This document shows, in pieces, positions 60,988-64,000 of a stretch of DNA of 64,000 nt. The first letter of the stretch is position 1. Each line of letters begins with the position of its first letter. The notes beneath the pieces are model-generated. The model searched no databases, had not been told where the DNA came from, and saw only the letters and a list, made by a program, of their open reading frames with translations. Both the position numbers and the translations under genes were made by a program. This DNA comes from Pseudarthrobacter raffinosi (GTDB taxonomy: Bacteria > Actinomycetota > Actinomycetes > Actinomycetales > Micrococcaceae): assembly GCF_023913735.1 (NCBI RefSeq), contig NZ_JAMXBH010000005.1, forward strand, positions 124,001 through 188,000, given 5' to 3'.

Positions 60988-61563
60988 TTACCGGCTGGCG
61001 GCGGGGACCAGGACCCAGAGAACTTCGACGGCCTCGTCGGTGGGATTGACCCACGTATGCGGTTCGCGGCCCGGGAATGTCACGGTGTCGCCGGTGCTGA
61101 GCTCGTATTCCTCATTGGTCAGGATCAGCCGGATGCGCCCCTTGATCACATGGAGCACATCCACGTCGCAGTCCACGGCGTAAAGCTCAGCCTCGCCGCG
61201 GCCATGCGGCTCGATGACGGCCTGGATGATCTGGATGCGCCGTTCGGAACGGGCAGTCAGCAGCCGCTCCACGATGCCTTCGCCGCCCAGGGAGATCCGT
61301 GGGCCTTCGTCCCGCTTGGTCAGGTGGGTTTCCGGGGCCACAAACAAGTCGCCGATCGAGATGGACAGGACCTGGCACAGCGTCACCAGGGACGCGACCG
61401 ACGGCGACGTAAGGTCACGTTCCACGCGGCTGAGGAAGCCCTTGGTCAGGCCGGTGGCGTCGGCAACCTGCTCGATGGTCAGCCGCTGCGACTGCCGGGC
61501 GGCACGGATTCGGGAACCGATGGCAACGGGAACGTTGCTCGGCTCAACTGGCAGTGCCTTCAT
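60988..61563 (-). CDS. XRE-family regulator with a C-terminal cupin domain
   Basis: 191 residues with GAAAGG before the ATG. The helix-turn-helix (about 15-75) has IRAARQSQRLTIEQVADATGLTKGFLSRVERDLTSPSVASLV. The cupin (about 110-190) has IIQAVIEPHGRGEAELYAVDCDVDVLHVIKGRIRLILTNEEYELSTGDTVTFPGREPHTWVN. Such proteins sense small molecules and regulate neighbouring uptake genes. It is divergent from a sodium symporter, with a nested dyad between them as the likely operator. Confidence 0.88.
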   Translation of the reverse strand: MKALPVEPSNVPVAIGSRIRAARQSQRLTIEQVADATGLTKGFLSRVERDLTSPSVASLVTLCQVLSISIGDLFVAPETHLTKRDEGPRISLGGEGIVERLLTARSERRIQIIQAVIEPHGRGEAELYAVDCDVDVLHVIKGRIRLILTNEEYELSTGDTVTFPGREPHTWVNPTDEAVEVLWVLVPAASR

Positions 61564-61711
61564 GTGCAGACCTTTCGTGGCCGGCGGTGCGGCCCCATCT
61601 CTGGAGCAATCCTAATGGCCAGCCGACCCGTGTGAGGTGGCGGGCGCCGCGGCGAACAACAGATACTACGGCCGATCTTGACTGTTGCGTCGGTCACAGC
61701 ATACGATTCTG

Positions 61712-61737
61712 GGCAACAAGTGTTGCCTGTGAGGCAA
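61712..61737. promoter_or_regulatory. Nested dyads GGCAAC-AAGT-GTTGCC and TTGCCT-GTG-AGGCAA
   Basis: Two perfect inverted repeats overlap, giving three TTGCC/GGCAA half-sites at about 10-bp steps. They lie between the XRE-cupin and symporter genes, 110 bp before the latter, so they are the best operator candidate for the XRE-cupin protein. Confidence 0.6.
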
Positions 61738-61847
61738 TATTTGAGGAACTCTTCCTCCCAATTCCACAAGAGCAGCGGAATACCGGCTTCCCCAGCAGCG
61801 CCGCCGGGATTCCAGACACACTGCAGATCAGCTCCAAGGAGCCCCAA

Positions 61848-63389
61848 ATGGACGCCAACTTCGTCAACATCGCCATCGTGGTGGTGTACCTCATCGCCAT
61901 GCTGGCCTTCGGCTGGTGGGGCAAGTCCCGCACCAAGAACAACAGCGACTTCCTGGTTGCCGGCCGCCGCCTCGGCCCGCTGCTCTACACCGGCACCATG
62001 GCCGCCGTCGTCCTGGGCGGTGCCTCCACCGTCGGCGGCGTCGGCCTGGGCTACAAGTTCGGCATCTCCGGCATGTGGCTGGTGGTTGCCATCGGCGCGG
62101 GTGTGCTCCTCCTGAGCCTGCTTTTCGCCGGCACTATCCAGCGGCTGAAGATCTACACGGTCTCCCAGATGCTCAGCCTGCGCTACGGCCAGCGCGCCAC
62201 CCAGACCTCCGGCATCGTGATGCTGGCCTACACCCTGATGCTCTGCGCCACCTCCACCGGCGCCTACGCCACCATCTTCGTCGTCCTGTTCGACTGGGAG
62301 CGGTGGCTCGCCATCGCAGTCGGCGGCGCCATTGTCCTGGTCTACTCCACCATCGGCGGCATGTGGTCCATCACCCTGGCCGACCAGGTGCAGTTCATCA
62401 TCAAGACCGTAGGCATCTTCGCCCTGATGCTGCCGTTCACGCTCAAAGCCGCCGGCGGCTTCGAGGGCATCCGCAGCCGCGTTGACGCCAGCTTCTTCCA
62501 GCTTGATGGCATCGGGATGCAGACCATCATCACGTACTTCGTGGTCTACACCCTGGGCCTCCTGATCGGCCAGGACATCTGGCAGCGCGTCTTTACCGCC
62601 AAGACCCCCACCGTGGCCCGCTGGGGCGGCGCAACGGCCGGCGTCTACTGCATCCTGTACGGCGTCGCCGGTGCCCTGATCGGCCTGGCCGCCCGCGTGG
62701 CCCTGCCCGACATCGACGTCGCCAACCTCGGCAAGGACGTTGTCTACGCCGAAGTCGCCACCCAGATCCTGCCGATCGGCATCGGCGGCTTGGTCATGGC
62801 CGCCGCAGTCGCCGCCATGATGTCCACCGCCTCCGGCGCCCTCATCGCCGCCGCCACGGTGGCCCGCGCCGACGTGGTGCCGTTCGTCGCGAGCTGGTTC
62901 GGCAAGACGATCAACACCGACGACACCGAAAACCCCGAGCACGACGTCAAGGCCAACCGTTACTGGGTCCTTGGCCTGGGCATCGTGGCCGTGCTGATCT
63001 CCATGGCGGCACAGGACGTCGTCGTGGCACTGACCATCGCCTACGACATCCTGGTGGGCGGCCTGCTGGTGGCCATCCTCGGCGGCCTGGTCTGGAAGCG
63101 CGGCACCGGCATCGCAGCCGCCTGGTCCATGGCCGTTGGCTCGGTCCTGACCCTGGCCCTGCTGATCATGTACGCCGTCGGAGTCATCCCCAGCGTTGAC
63201 GGCGTCTACGCCAACGAACCCATCTACTGGGGCCTCGGCGCCTCGCTGGTTTCGTACATCGTGATCTCGCTGCTCACGCCTCCCACGGACCCCGAGGTCC
63301 GCGAGGCCTGGGAGAAGCGGGTCGCAGGAGCGGTCACCGAAGAGCTGCCCATGGAGGCCCACCCGGTCGCCAGCCACCCGAGCCACTAA
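61848..63389 (+). CDS. Sodium:solute symporter (SSS family)
   Basis: 513 residues from MDANFVNIAIVVVYL with AAGGAG before the ATG; the frame stays open through the leader. About 13 helices. Family features: DFLVAGRRLGPLLYTGTMAAVVLGGASTVGGVGLGYKFG, RYGQRATQTSGIVMLAYTLML, GMWSITLADQVQFIIKTVG, GLLIGQDIWQRVFTAKTPTVAR and MAAAVAAMMSTASGALIAAATVARADV. It would bring in an organic acid, amino acid, choline-like or purine solute with sodium. The cupin regulator next to it probably senses the same solute. Confidence 0.88.
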   Translation: MDANFVNIAIVVVYLIAMLAFGWWGKSRTKNNSDFLVAGRRLGPLLYTGTMAAVVLGGASTVGGVGLGYKFGISGMWLVVAIGAGVLLLSLLFAGTIQRLKIYTVSQMLSLRYGQRATQTSGIVMLAYTLMLCATSTGAYATIFVVLFDWERWLAIAVGGAIVLVYSTIGGMWSITLADQVQFIIKTVGIFALMLPFTLKAAGGFEGIRSRVDASFFQLDGIGMQTIITYFVVYTLGLLIGQDIWQRVFTAKTPTVARWGGATAGVYCILYGVAGALIGLAARVALPDIDVANLGKDVVYAEVATQILPIGIGGLVMAAAVAAMMSTASGALIAAATVARADVVPFVASWFGKTINTDDTENPEHDVKANRYWVLGLGIVAVLISMAAQDVVVALTIAYDILVGGLLVAILGGLVWKRGTGIAAAWSMAVGSVLTLALLIMYAVGVIPSVDGVYANEPIYWGLGASLVSYIVISLLTPPTDPEVREAWEKRVAGAVTEELPMEAHPVASHPSH

Positions 63390-63392
63390 TCT

Positions 63393-63433
63393 CGACAGGC
63401 TCGATCACCGGAGATAACAGGCTCAGTCACCGG
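63393..63433. repeat. Two copies of the CGACAGGCTCGA-type dispersed repeat
   Basis: CGACAGGCTCGATCACCGG and TAACAGGCTCAGTCACCGG start 22 bp apart just after the symporter stop. The same sequence, in reverse complement, makes the repeat at 45.25 kb. Confidence 0.65.
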
Positions 63434-63467
63434 CGGCCACTGAGCCCGCAGCTTCACTGAGTTAAGT

Positions 63468-63519
63468 ACGACGGCGGCATTCCCCTTCGCTTCCCCGCGA
63501 ACCGGAGTGCCGCCGTCGT
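63468..63519. terminator. 12-bp bidirectional hairpin
   Basis: ACGACGGCGGCA pairs perfectly with TGCCGCCGTCGT around 28 bases, between the convergent symporter and small acidic protein genes. The same stem sequence is in the terminator at 31.7 kb. Confidence 0.6.
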
Positions 63520-63524
63520 TCGTT

Positions 63525-63749
63525 CTATTCGGTTCCGCGGAACTCGTCCTCGTCGAGTGGAACCACGCGCTCCTCGGCGTCGACTGCCACCGGGGGCGTG
63601 GGAACCACCACCTTGTCGGCGTCCAGGAATTCGTCCTCGGCGTCCCAGTCGTCCACGCTGATGGGGACGTCCTCGGCGTAGTCGTAAGCGGGATCCGATT
63701 CAACAGATTCCAGGTGCGGCATGTCCGGGTGCTGTCCGGTGGTGCTCAT
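63525..63749 (-). CDS. Small acidic protein of unknown function
   Basis: 74 residues from MSTTGQHPDMPHLESVE, with GGAGG eight bases before the ATG; longer in-frame starts lack such a site. It is strongly acidic and looks disordered (VPISVDDWDAEDEFLDADKVV, DAEERVVPLDEDEFRG), with no membrane segment. I do not recognise the family. The 250 bp beyond it to the window edge hold no gene I can support; a short in-frame stretch overlaps its start by four bases. Confidence 0.65.
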   Translation of the reverse strand: MSTTGQHPDMPHLESVESDPAYDYAEDVPISVDDWDAEDEFLDADKVVVPTPPVAVDAEERVVPLDEDEFRGTE

Positions 63750-64000
63750 GATTCGACCTCCGTTTGTTCGCCTGACGTGCTTTGTTGATGGGCGCCGCCG
63801 GTGGGCGCGGGCGGACGCCACTCCTTCATCACAGCACCGGCGGTGGGCCCGGTCAAGAGCCGGCGCAACCCGTCCGGGCACACGCGGCAGACCGCCGAAT
63901 TTTGAGGGAAACCTAAACTCCGCAGTGAGGGCAGCCAGCCGAAAATCCGCGGAATTCCGCGGTAGGCTGGGCGGTGCAATGGGGCCGAACCATGCCCATC

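Noticed and set aside
61560..63386. 608-codon minus-strand open frame opposite the symporter
   Set aside because: The translation is Gly/Asp/His-rich low complexity with no motif; the plus strand is a textbook SSS transporter.
63746..63979. Short minus-strand frame overlapping the small acidic protein start by four bases
   Set aside because: The overlap is tempting, but there is no ribosome site and the translation has no protein-like pattern.
63962..64000. Possible leaderless gene starting at the ATG at 63979
   Set aside because: TAGGCT sits at about the right distance, but only seven codons are in the window, too little to judge.

Overview
The window is high-GC actinobacterial chromosome. 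Strong Shine-Dalgarno sites, frequent GTG starts, a resuscitation-promoting factor with a LysM domain, DUF6457 and DUF6318 proteins and the mix of protein families point to Arthrobacter/Pseudarthrobacter or a close relative in the Micrococcaceae. This is judged from protein style and repeats, not from a marker gene. I saw no rRNA, tRNA, CRISPR array, transposase or prophage.

Layout. 1-2.3 kb: a truncated sugar ABC lipoprotein facing a ROK repressor, then a small GNAT. 2.4-12.9 kb: a secreted beta-lactamase-fold protein without its catalytic residues, DUF6457, a YdeP-type molybdopterin oxidoreductase, TerC, a three-domain nuclease/helicase and an MFS carrier. 13-24.5 kb: acylphosphatase, YceI, an odd wHTH/Lys-Ala/starch-binding-like protein, adenine/adenosine deaminase, a short UvrA-like ATPase, Rpf, a 2-TM protein, an MSMEG_6728-type protein, an SDR and a secreted phosphodiester glycosidase. 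24.6-31.6 kb: an OFA-type transporter with a 33-residue small subunit, divergent from a second YdeP-type oxidoreductase, then Tex and a small unknown. 31.8-34.6 kb: an Old Yellow Enzyme and a secreted PKD-like/DUF6318 pair. 34.8-43.2 kb: a flavin-binding protein behind a perfect palindrome, Vsr, an Hpt-like protein lacking its His, a divergent response regulator and histidine kinase, and McrBC. 43.2-49.3 kb: an asymmetric heterodimeric ABC exporter, then a decayed MarR/EmrB-type operon (MarR truncated beside a hairpin repeat, MFS frameshifted).

49.3-61 kb is the most coherent accessory block. A ThDP enzyme and a ureohydrolase form one operon. Beyond a terminator, an M24 metallohydrolase, an HpcH/HpaI aldolase and a ribose-type ABC importer lead up to two divergently transcribed Gfo/Idh/MocA dehydrogenases and an FCD-type GntR regulator. 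The same double palindrome (core GGTNNACCGGTNNACC) occurs twice in the divergent importer/dehydrogenase promoter and once in front of the regulator. I read this as one self-regulated catabolic regulon for an unidentified polyol, sugar or sugar acid. 61-64 kb: an XRE-cupin regulator divergent from a sodium:solute symporter with its own candidate operator, and a small acidic protein at the edge.

Non-coding structure is unusually visible: a hairpin repeat with compensatory changes (47.2 and 49.2 kb, half copy at 22.6 kb), a dispersed CGACAGGCTCGA-type repeat found both between genes and inside a coding region, 15-bp tandem repeats at the N-termini of two enzymes, and terminators sharing stem sequence.
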